From: Bog-159 sp035499555
Lineage (GTDB): Bacteria > Acidobacteriota > Terriglobia > Bryobacterales > Bryobacteraceae
Length of the DNA: 64,000 bases
Assembly (NCBI GenBank): GCA_035499555.1
Contig: DATJYO010000037.1
Span: 1-64,000, forward strand
Direction of reading: 5' to 3'
The position numbers and the translations under genes are program-made. Below, in pieces: positions 44,426-52,423 of the stretch. The first letter of the stretch is position 1, and each line of letters begins with the position of its first letter. The notes under the pieces were generated by a model that worked only from the letters and a program-made list of their open reading frames with translations, was not told the DNA's origin and did no database searches.

Positions 44426-45849
44426 AACTCGTCGACGCGCCGCTTCACCTCGTCCGACATGCGAATCACACCCGGCCATGGCCTTGAGAATCCCTCCTCC
44501 TTCCACTTGCGCGTGGCGTCGATACCCATCTTCGAGCCGTAGTCCGGCAGCCGGCTGGAATGATCCAGCGAATCGACCGGCCCCATCACGAACTGGATGT
44601 CGCGTTCCGGATCGATGTTGTTGAGCGCTTTCCACGCCACCTCCCGCACGTCTTGCACGTTGACGTCCTCATCCACCACCACGATGCATTTGCTGAACAT
44701 GGCCTGGCCCAATCCCCAGATCGCCGACATCACCTTGCGCGCGTGGCCCGGATACGACTTGCGGATCGACACCAGGATCAGGTTGTGAAAGATACCCTCG
44801 GCCGGCATGCAGATGTCCCGCACCTCGGGCAATTGCAGACGCATCAATGGCAGAAAGATGCGCTCGATGGCTCTTCCCATGTAGAAATCCTCCATGGGTG
44901 GCGGCCCGACGATAGTCGCGGCATAGATGGGATCCTGGCGCTGGGTGATACAGGTGACGTGAAAGACGGGATACTCGTCCGCCAGCGAATAGAAGCCGGT
45001 GTGATCGCCGAAGGGACCCTCGGTGCGCAGTTCGCCCAATTCCACGTAGCCTTCGAGCACGATCTCCGCCTGCGCCGGCACTTCCAGATCGCAGGTCTGG
45101 CACTTCACCATTTCGACGGGATCGCTGCGCAGGAAACCGGAGATCATCATCTCGTCGAGGTCCGGCGGCAGCGGCAGGATGGCCGAGAACATGGTGGCCG
45201 GATCGGCGCCGATGGCCACCGCCACGTCCATGCGCGTCCGGCCGTACGCGCTCAGGCGGCGATAGTGCTCGGCGCCCTGCTTATGCGTCTGCCAGTGCAT
45301 GCCGGCGGTGCGCTCGTCGTAGATCTGCATGCGGTACATGCCGCAGTTGCGCTTGCCGGTATCCGGATTGCGCGAAAACACCAGCGGCAGGGTAATGAAG
45401 CGGCCGCCGTCCTCCGGCCAGCATTTCAGGATGGGGTAATCGAGTAAAGAGAAGCCCGTCGTGCGGACCACCTCCTGGCAGGGGCCCTTGGACACGGTCT
45501 TGGGAAAGAACGATCCCATCTCGGCCAGCTTGGGCAGCATCTTGAGCTTGCCGATCAGCCCCTCGGGCATGCGCATTTCCAGATATTCGGCGATGCGCTG
45601 GGCCACGGTGTCAACCGAATCCACTTCCAGCGCGATCTGCATCTTGCGCATGCTGGCATAGCTGTTGATGAGCACTGGAATGCTGTAGCCCTTCGGCTTT
45701 TCGAACAGCAGGGCGGGGCCGCCCGCCTTCACGGCGCGGTCGGCAAATTCGGTGATCTCCAGGACGGGATCGACTTCGAAGGGGATGCGGCGGAGTTCCT
45801 GGTTCTTCTCCAGCGCGGCGATGAATTCACGTAGATCGGAATAGGCCAT
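44404..45849 (-). CDS. ubiD: UbiD-family decarboxylase
   Basis: This 481-residue protein has the UbiD fold, which uses prenylated FMN to decarboxylate aromatic or unsaturated acids. Motifs include the N-terminal DLREFIAALE, MYRMQIYDERTAGMHWQTHK (prFMN and metal binding) and the catalytic region EGPFGDHTGFYSLADEYPVFHV. The usual role is quinone biosynthesis. A UbiX prenyltransferase is not in the window. It is divergent from fabG with a 62-bp intergenic region that holds an inverted repeat. Confidence 0.92.
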   Translation of the reverse strand: MAYSDLREFIAALEKNQELRRIPFEVDPVLEITEFADRAVKAGGPALLFEKPKGYSIPVLINSYASMRKMQIALEVDSVDTVAQRIAEYLEMRMPEGLIGKLKMLPKLAEMGSFFPKTVSKGPCQEVVRTTGFSLLDYPILKCWPEDGGRFITLPLVFSRNPDTGKRNCGMYRMQIYDERTAGMHWQTHKQGAEHYRRLSAYGRTRMDVAVAIGADPATMFSAILPLPPDLDEMMISGFLRSDPVEMVKCQTCDLEVPAQAEIVLEGYVELGELRTEGPFGDHTGFYSLADEYPVFHVTCITQRQDPIYAATIVGPPPMEDFYMGRAIERIFLPLMRLQLPEVRDICMPAEGIFHNLILVSIRKSYPGHARKVMSAIWGLGQAMFSKCIVVVDEDVNVQDVREVAWKALNNIDPERDIQFVMGPVDSLDHSSRLPDYGSKMGIDATRKWKEEGFSRPWPGVIRMSDEVKRRVDELWRRAGL

Positions 45850-45871
45850 AACCGGGGCGTCACTTTCTACT

Positions 45872-45898
45872 ATGATTGAAGTTCACGTAACCAATCAT
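45872..45898. promoter_or_regulatory. Inverted repeat in the divergent ubiD/fabG promoter region
   Basis: ATGATTG and CAATCAT form perfect 7-bp arms around a 13-base spacer. The site lies 14 bp before the fabG start and 23 bp before that of ubiD, so a protein bound here could affect both. No known operator is matched. Confidence 0.35.
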
Positions 45899-45911
45899 CA
45901 TAGGAGAGATC

Positions 45912-46646
45912 ATGTTCAATCGAGTGGCATTCGTCACGGGCGCCAGCCGCGGCATCGGCCGGGAGATCGCTCTGACGTTGTGCCGCGCCGGCTACGATAT
46001 CGCGGTGGCTTCGCCGGAGATCGAAAAGAATGAAGAGGTGGCGGAAAAGATCCGGGCTTGCAGCGGGCAGGCGCTGACTGTAAATCTGGACCTGTTATCG
46101 TACGACTCCATCCGGGACGGCTTCGCCAGGGCCATGCAACACTTCGGCCGCATCGACGTGCTGGTGAACAACGCCGGCGTCACGCGCGACGGGTTGGCCG
46201 TACGCATGAAGCGCGAGGATTGGGACCGGGTGCTGCAGATCAATCTGCACGGCGCGTTTTTCGCCATACAGCAGGTGCTGCCGGCCATGATGAAGCAGCG
46301 CTACGGCCGCATCGTCAATATCGCGTCGGTGGTGGGCGAGTGCGGCAACGCCGGCCAGGCGAACTATGTGACGTCGAAGGCCGGCCTGATCGGGCTGACC
46401 AAGGCCATCGCCCAGGAAATGGCCGTCCGCGAAATTACGGTGAACGCCGTAGCTCCCGGCTTTATCGACACCGATATGACCGCGGTCCTGACGGATGAGA
46501 TCAAGGAGAAACTGCTGGCGCAGGTGCCTCTGCGCCGCCTCGGACGGCCGGAGGAGATCGCGGCCGCCGTACGGTTCCTGGCCAGCGACGAAGCCGGGTA
46601 TATCACCGGCCACGTGCTGAACGTAAACGGCGGGATGTACATGTAG
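45912..46646 (+). CDS. fabG: 3-oxoacyl-ACP reductase FabG-like SDR
   Basis: A 244-residue SDR with TGASRGIG, NNAGVTRDGLAVRM, the catalytic serine in NIASVVGECGNAGQ, YVTSK and the terminal SDEAGYITGHVLNVNGGMYM pattern typical of FabG. FabG reduces 3-oxoacyl-ACP with NADPH in fatty acid elongation. No other fab genes are next to it, so a different keto-acyl substrate is possible. An AGGAGAG site precedes the ATG. Confidence 0.9.
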   Translation: MFNRVAFVTGASRGIGREIALTLCRAGYDIAVASPEIEKNEEVAEKIRACSGQALTVNLDLLSYDSIRDGFARAMQHFGRIDVLVNNAGVTRDGLAVRMKREDWDRVLQINLHGAFFAIQQVLPAMMKQRYGRIVNIASVVGECGNAGQANYVTSKAGLIGLTKAIAQEMAVREITVNAVAPGFIDTDMTAVLTDEIKEKLLAQVPLRRLGRPEEIAAAVRFLASDEAGYITGHVLNVNGGMYM

Positions 46647-46739
46647 TCGGCGCGCGCGCCGGCCACCCGCCCAACCCTTCCACCAAAATTGCGTCTAAAC
46701 AAAGGACATCAGCGTAGATGAGAGTGGAGGACCGGAACC

Positions 46740-49220
46740 ATGGAACCGATACGGACGTGCCTGCAGGACCTGCGCTACGCCGCTCGCAATCTGCTGCGTT
46801 CTCCAGGGTTTACGGCGGTCGCCGTGATCACCCTGACCATCGGAATCGGCGCTAATTCCGCCATCTTCAGCGTCATTGACTGCATCCTCCTGCGGCCGCT
46901 GCCCTATCGGGAGCCAAGCCAGTTGGTGCGCTTATACGAGACTGAGGCCGCGCCCGGGACCTACCCGTTCGCGGCTCCTGATTTCCTGGACTGGAAAACC
47001 CAGAACAAGACCTTTCAGGATATGTCGCTGTTCAGTTGGCCCGGGGACATGAATCTGAGCGGCGAAGGCCGTCCGGATCACGTGACGGCGGTGCCTACCG
47101 AATCGAATTTCTTCGCCCTGCTGGGGGTACGGCCACTGCTCGGCCGCACCTGGATAGCGGGCGAGGACGAGCCCGGCAAGGATCAGGTCGCCATTCTGAG
47201 TTACGGCTTGTGGCGGTCGCATTTTGGCGGCGATCCGGGTGTGCTGAACCGCGTCATCTCCCTGAATTCCAAGAAGTACACGATCGTTGGGGTGATGGGG
47301 CCGCATTTCGCCTACCCGTTCGAGACCGAGATGTGGATCCCGCAGGATATGGATACCAAGAGCCTGGAGATTTACGGCGGCCGCGGCAGTCACTGGGCCA
47401 ATGCCATCGGCCGGCTGAAACCCGGGGTGTCCGTGGAACGGGCGCGCGCCGATTTGAAAGTCATTGCGGCACGCCTGGAGAAGACTTACCCGAATTCGAA
47501 CGACAAGGTAGGTTCCCAGGTGGTCGCTTTGCGTGACGATCTGGTCGGCGAGTCCCGCAGTTCCCTGATCATGATGCTCGCCGCCGTGGGGCTGGTGCTG
47601 CTGATCGCCTGCGCGAACGTGGCGAACCTGCTGCTGTCGCGGGCGGTGTCCCGGCAGAAAGAGATGGCCGTGCGCAGCGCGTTGGGCGCCGCGCGCGGAC
47701 GCCTGCTGCGGCAACTGCTGACCGAGAGCCTGCTGCTGGCCGGCGTCGGCGGCGCGCTGGGCGTGGCCGTGGCCTGGATTCTGATCTCGCTCGCGGCGCA
47801 CGCCAACCACCTGGCGTTGCCGCACGTCAACGCGATCGAGCTGAACGGCTCCGTGCTGGCGTTCACTTTAGCGCTGGCGGTGATCACGGGCGTGCTATTC
47901 GGCCTGATTCCGGCACTGCGTACATCGCGGCCGGATGTGCACGAGGAGTTGAAAGGCGGCGCGGGCAGCCTGGTTACCGCCAGCCGGCGGCGGCGTTTCA
48001 CCAGCGACATGTTGGTAGCCGGCGAGATGGCGCTGTCGCTGCTGCTGCTGGTTTCCGCGGGTTTGCTGCTGAAGGATTTCGCCCGGCTGCGGACTCTGGA
48101 CATCGGGGTCCGCACCGGCGGCGTATTCACCGCCGCCGTCCGGCTGCCCGAAACCGCGTACAAGAAGGACGCGCAGAAGTTTGAGTTCGCGCAGACCCTG
48201 GTCGAGAAATCCGCGGGTATCGCGGGCGTGGACGCGTCGGCGGTTACCGACCGCCTGCCCCTCGAAGGCGGCAGCAACTACTTCGTCCACCTGCGCGATC
48301 GGCCGGATTTCAAGAGCAACCTGCTGGTGGAGACCCACTCCGTCAGCAGCGGATACTTCCGGGCGATGGGCATACCCCTCCTCGAGGGGCGGGGCTTTTC
48401 GTCCGAAGACATCCAGCGCGGGCGCCAGATCGACGAGCGCTTCGAGCAGGGAGCCGGCGCCCACATCCCGGATAGCGAGGCTGACGCCATGTTTTATCCG
48501 GTGCTCATCAACCAGACGATGGCCCATGCTTTCTGGCCGCATTCGAGCCCGCTCGGCAAGATGTTCACCAACGGCGACCACGGTCCGTGGCGGCAGGTGG
48601 TCGGGGTGGTGGGCGATGTCCGCCAGTGGGGGCTCACGCACAAGCCGGTTCCGGAAGCCTACGATCCCTTTACCGGCACCAACGGATCGTTCCTGGTTCT
48701 GCACACCTCGCGCCAGCCGCTGAGCCTGACCGCCGACGTGCGGCGCGTCCTGGCCCAGATGGATCCCAGTCTGCCCTTGTTCTCGGTGCGCACCATGGAC
48801 CAGGTGATCGGGGAGCATGCGCAGGGCGAGCAGTTTCTCAGCCTGCTGGTCGGATCGTTCGCGGCCCTGGCTGTATTGCTGGCAGGCGTAGGGATCTATG
48901 GCGTGCTCTCGTACATGGTGACCGAGCGTACGCGCGAGATCGGCATTCGTATGTCGCTGGGAGCCAGCCGCCGGCGCGTGCTGGGCCAGGTCATCCTGGA
49001 AGGCATGCGCCTGGCCGTAGTCGGCTTCGCCATCGGCATTGTGGGCGCCGTGGCAGCCGGACGCGTGCTGGCCAGCCTCCTGCACGAAGTGAAGCCGGGC
49101 GACCCGGCGATCTTCACGGTTACCGCCGCCTTCCTGGTGCTGGTGGCCTTTGGCGCCTGCTATCTGCCGGCCCGGCGCGCCGCCCGGCTGGATCCGATGA
49201 CGGCGCTGAGATACGAGTAA
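46740..49220 (+). CDS. FtsX-like permease of the acidobacterial duplicated (ADOP) type
   Basis: The 826-residue protein has two FtsX/MacB-PCD modules in one chain. The N-terminus DLRYAARNLLRSPGFTAVAV followed by a helix, a periplasmic domain (about residues 50-270), and the first helix block with LLIACANVANLLLSRAVSRQKEMAVR (about 280-390) form module one. A second periplasmic domain and the terminal helices with YGVLSYMVTERTREIGIRMSLGASRR, ending LDPMTALRYE, form module two. Such proteins are greatly expanded in Acidobacteriota; their substrates are unknown. No ATPase is adjacent. Its start has GGAGG nine bases upstream. Confidence 0.93.
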   Translation: MEPIRTCLQDLRYAARNLLRSPGFTAVAVITLTIGIGANSAIFSVIDCILLRPLPYREPSQLVRLYETEAAPGTYPFAAPDFLDWKTQNKTFQDMSLFSWPGDMNLSGEGRPDHVTAVPTESNFFALLGVRPLLGRTWIAGEDEPGKDQVAILSYGLWRSHFGGDPGVLNRVISLNSKKYTIVGVMGPHFAYPFETEMWIPQDMDTKSLEIYGGRGSHWANAIGRLKPGVSVERARADLKVIAARLEKTYPNSNDKVGSQVVALRDDLVGESRSSLIMMLAAVGLVLLIACANVANLLLSRAVSRQKEMAVRSALGAARGRLLRQLLTESLLLAGVGGALGVAVAWILISLAAHANHLALPHVNAIELNGSVLAFTLALAVITGVLFGLIPALRTSRPDVHEELKGGAGSLVTASRRRRFTSDMLVAGEMALSLLLLVSAGLLLKDFARLRTLDIGVRTGGVFTAAVRLPETAYKKDAQKFEFAQTLVEKSAGIAGVDASAVTDRLPLEGGSNYFVHLRDRPDFKSNLLVETHSVSSGYFRAMGIPLLEGRGFSSEDIQRGRQIDERFEQGAGAHIPDSEADAMFYPVLINQTMAHAFWPHSSPLGKMFTNGDHGPWRQVVGVVGDVRQWGLTHKPVPEAYDPFTGTNGSFLVLHTSRQPLSLTADVRRVLAQMDPSLPLFSVRTMDQVIGEHAQGEQFLSLLVGSFAALAVLLAGVGIYGVLSYMVTERTREIGIRMSLGASRRRVLGQVILEGMRLAVVGFAIGIVGAVAAGRVLASLLHEVKPGDPAIFTVTAAFLVLVAFGACYLPARRAARLDPMTALRYE

Positions 49221-49223
49221 CTT

Positions 49224-50861
49224 CTACTGAAAGTAGACGCCGTCGCTGTTGTAAAAGACATCCGTCAGGATGCCGCGGCTCAATCCGGTAGCGTTGAACG
49301 TGGTGGGTTTGTTATATTGCCCGACCCACATCCAACCCAGCGCATAACTGTAACCGGAGGTGTTGGTAGCCGTTCCGGAGGGCGGCAGCGACGAAAGGAC
49401 CCACTTGGGAATCGTGAACTGCCCCGCGGAGAACGGCGCGGTGCACTGGAAGAAGGCCGACTGGCTGAAATCGCTGGTGGTCGCCGAATATCCCCCGATG
49501 GTGACCTGGCCGTTTTGCAGCGCGGAGTTACCGCCCGTCCACTGGATCACCAGATCGCTGGAGCGCGGCAGTTGCTGATTGTAAGTTATGTTCGAAAACT
49601 TGATCGTGCCCGTGCTGGTCAATTCGGTGATGGAAAAGCTGCCCACGTTAGCTCCGCCGCTGCCGGCCAGGGTGAAATTGTTGCTGCCCCACAGAAAGGT
49701 GGCGTTTCCATTAGTTAGCTGGGATTCGTATATCCCGGCCGGGTAGTATTGGGTCAGCGGGACCGTGATCTGGCCCGTCAGCGACACGGCTCCGGCGTCC
49801 AGTTGCGCGGGACTGAAATCGGCAAGGGATACATTGATCCAGGGACTGGTGTCGGTGGTGATGCAATAGCCGTTCGATACGCCATACTCGGCCAACCCGG
49901 CGGCCTCAGGATCGATTTCGCTGAAGCTCGCCAGTCCAAAATCTTCCTTCACGTAATTGCCGTAGCCAATTTGCGCCAGCAGGCTCTCCAGCCGCGCGTA
50001 CGCGAATTGGACCTTCTGGCCCGCGGCCAGTTGACTCACCAGGTCCTGCCCGAGGACGGAATCGTTGCAGGTCTGCCCGCTGGAAGCCACCGCGATGGTG
50101 GTGATCGAGCCGACTACACCTCCGGTTTCCACGCCCACGGGCACATAGCATCCGGTAACTCCCGCCGGCACCTGAAAGACGATCTGGTCCAGGCCGGCGC
50201 AGCAGGGAGCGCGTCCCTGGTAACTGGTGGCTGCCGTGGCATTGCCCACGTGGACCGTAATCGGAACGGACAGGTTCCCTACCGGGGGCGCCTCCGCGTC
50301 ACTGCCGCTGATGGCGCCCAGCCCGGTGCCCCACAGCAGCACATAGTCGCCAGGATGAAAAGCGTGGATGATCGTATTCTTCACGTAGTTGGTATCCGTG
50401 GCGATGGCCTGCCCGTAACCCATCTGGTTGTAAGTGAATGGGGCAAAGGCGCTGGCGACCACCTGGACCGGGGCCGCGGCGCTGGTCTGATCGTTGTAAG
50501 AGACGGTGACGGTTCCGGCGCCCACGGGCGTGCTGGACGGCATAATCGCGTTGATCTGGGTGCTGTACGCGAACAGTATGATGGCTGGTACCGTGGCGCC
50601 CCCTACGGTGACGCTGACCGAGGATCCGCCGAGCGACGTGGTTAGCGGAAATGTGCCGGCCTGCACCCAGGTATCCGGCCCCAGGCCCGTGCCGAAGATA
50701 CTGAAAATCGAGCCTTGCGCGATCCCCGACCCCGGTAATCCAGGCGTGCGGAAGCTGGCGGAGCTCGCAATAGGGCTTTGCGAACTGATCACGGGCTGCG
50801 CGAAGGACGGCGTGAGGGAGAAAATCGCCGCGGTAACCACACCGGCGAGGTGCCTGTACAT
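49224..50861 (-). CDS. Exported TIGR03437-domain protein
   Basis: The 545-residue protein has a signal peptide (about residues 1-21) and then, unusually at the N-terminus, a TIGR03437-type domain (about 30-260): IAQGSIFSIFGTGLGPDTW, FAYSTQINAIMPSSTPVGAG and FHPGDYVLLWGTGLG. The remaining half (about 265-545) is a separate beta-rich region without a recognised family and with a few cysteines. In most relatives the TIGR03437 domain is C-terminal, so this order is atypical. TTGGAGG precedes the ATG. It converges on the ADOP gene with a 3-bp gap. Confidence 0.82.
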   Translation of the reverse strand: MYRHLAGVVTAAIFSLTPSFAQPVISSQSPIASSASFRTPGLPGSGIAQGSIFSIFGTGLGPDTWVQAGTFPLTTSLGGSSVSVTVGGATVPAIILFAYSTQINAIMPSSTPVGAGTVTVSYNDQTSAAAPVQVVASAFAPFTYNQMGYGQAIATDTNYVKNTIIHAFHPGDYVLLWGTGLGAISGSDAEAPPVGNLSVPITVHVGNATAATSYQGRAPCCAGLDQIVFQVPAGVTGCYVPVGVETGGVVGSITTIAVASSGQTCNDSVLGQDLVSQLAAGQKVQFAYARLESLLAQIGYGNYVKEDFGLASFSEIDPEAAGLAEYGVSNGYCITTDTSPWINVSLADFSPAQLDAGAVSLTGQITVPLTQYYPAGIYESQLTNGNATFLWGSNNFTLAGSGGANVGSFSITELTSTGTIKFSNITYNQQLPRSSDLVIQWTGGNSALQNGQVTIGGYSATTSDFSQSAFFQCTAPFSAGQFTIPKWVLSSLPPSGTATNTSGYSYALGWMWVGQYNKPTTFNATGLSRGILTDVFYNSDGVYFQ

Positions 50862-50920
50862 AAATCCTCCAATAAAAGAGTATCAACTCTCATTTTTGGA
50901 TGTTTGCCGGCGGTTTCGCG

Positions 50921-52372
50921 TTACTTAGGCGCGGACGCAGGCGCCCGGCGCCAGCGGAGCTCCAGATCGCCCTGCTTGAAGCGGAACCCGCTGACGCCGG
51001 CGGAGCCGTCTCGCTGGAACTCGACCTCGATGTCGGCCGGATCGAAGAAGAAGCCATTGGCCGACATGGGGGTGAGCGGCACCGATCCCATGGGGCCCAG
51101 GTCCAGGACTAACTGCCCCTGCTGGTTCTTGACCGTTCCCCGCATGGCCCCGACCTGGTAATCGCCCACATATTCGTCCAGGAGTTTGGCGTCGATGGTT
51201 GCGGCTTTCCGCATCTTCCTGGGCCGCTCGCCGAATGCATAGAAAGCGCTGTCGTCGGAGCCGACGTACAGCACCCCATCGTCGATCACGGGCGAGGACT
51301 GTACCGCACCCTCCGTCTCAACTTGCGCCAGTTGCTTGCCGGTGGCGGCGTCGAGCGCGACCACCGCCGCTCCGTGGGTGGCGGCGTATACCTTGCCGCC
51401 GGCCACCGCCGGGGACGAGAACACCCGGTCGGTCGCGGCGAAGCGCCATTTCTCCTTGCCGCTCTGCGCGTCCACGGCCTGCACGAACCGGCCGTCGGAA
51501 CTGCCGCAGTAGACCACGCCCGCATCTACCGCCGGCGAAGTATTGACCCACGAACCGGCGTGGCTAAAACTCCATTTTTCCCGGCCGGTTTCGGCATCCA
51601 CCGCGCGCAGGTATCCGTCGCGGGCGCCAAAGAACACGGCGCCGCCGGCCACGGCCGCGGAGGACTGGATCTCGCCGAAAGGTTGACCGGCCAGGCTGGT
51701 TTCGAAGCGCCACTTCTCGGCTCCCGTGGCCGCGGCCAGGGCATGCAGACGGCCGTTCATGTCGCCGATGTAGACCATGCCTGCCGCCACCGCCGGCGTG
51801 GCGCGGACCGTGCTGCCGGTGTCGAACTGCCACTTGACCGTGCCGGTCCTCGGGTCGATCGCCCGCACGCGCCCGTCGAGGGCGCCGGTGTAGAGCACGT
51901 CCCCGGCAACGGCCGGCGAGGGCAGCCAATAATCCCAAGTCCGGTTCTTGCCTCTGCCGTAAAGCCAGGGCCGCGCATCGCCGGTCTTCACTACCCAACG
52001 CGGCTTTCCGGTTTCGAGATCGAGCGCGTAGATACGGCCGTCGGCAGCCGTGAAGAATACGGCGCCATCGGCGGCCGCCGGCGAGGAGCTAAGGTCGCCC
52101 TCGGTCGAGAAGCTCCAGCGGAGAGCGCCATCGGCGGCATTCAGGCAATAAAGATGGCCGTCTTCGCTGCCGAACAGTACGGCGCCCTGCGCGACTGCGG
52201 GCGAGGAGCGCACCTTGCCCTGGGTCTTGAACCGCCATTTCAGGTCGAGGTTGACTGGCCCTTTGGAATCGTAGACGCCAGTATGGGCGGGATTGCCGCG
52301 GAACATGGCGGTCTGGGACGAGACGCCCGATGCGGCCAAAATCCCGCAGAGGAGAACGCTGCGGGGCAACAT
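50921..52372 (-). CDS. PQQ-type beta-propeller protein with C-terminal DUF3471-like domain
   Basis: The 483-residue protein has a signal peptide (about 1-20) and a propeller of PQQ-like repeats (AVAQGAVLFGSEDGHLYCLNAADG, AAADGAVFFTAADGRIYALD and five or more further copies), covering about residues 30-390. The last 85 residues (LLDEYVGDYQVGAM... to the end) resemble DUF3471, a domain usually attached to serine beta-lactamase-like proteins. No PQQ-dehydrogenase catalytic residues are evident, so the propeller is more likely for binding or scaffolding. It lies 60 bp upstream of the TIGR03437 gene on the same strand. Confidence 0.85.
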   Translation of the reverse strand: MLPRSVLLCGILAASGVSSQTAMFRGNPAHTGVYDSKGPVNLDLKWRFKTQGKVRSSPAVAQGAVLFGSEDGHLYCLNAADGALRWSFSTEGDLSSSPAAADGAVFFTAADGRIYALDLETGKPRWVVKTGDARPWLYGRGKNRTWDYWLPSPAVAGDVLYTGALDGRVRAIDPRTGTVKWQFDTGSTVRATPAVAAGMVYIGDMNGRLHALAAATGAEKWRFETSLAGQPFGEIQSSAAVAGGAVFFGARDGYLRAVDAETGREKWSFSHAGSWVNTSPAVDAGVVYCGSSDGRFVQAVDAQSGKEKWRFAATDRVFSSPAVAGGKVYAATHGAAVVALDAATGKQLAQVETEGAVQSSPVIDDGVLYVGSDDSAFYAFGERPRKMRKAATIDAKLLDEYVGDYQVGAMRGTVKNQQGQLVLDLGPMGSVPLTPMSANGFFFDPADIEVEFQRDGSAGVSGFRFKQGDLELRWRRAPASAPK

Positions 52373-52423
52373 AGTCGAAAAAAGAGTACGCAGTCCGAAT
52401 CGTCAGAGTTCCATCGCGCAGAC

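Noticed and set aside
43520..44635. Long N-terminal extension of the propeller-like protein into ubiD
   Set aside because: The extension is ubiD in another frame and hides an obvious signal peptide starting at GTG 44425.
49206..49240. Short hairpin between two convergent stops as a terminator
   Set aside because: Only about a 6-bp stem with a small loop and no T-run.
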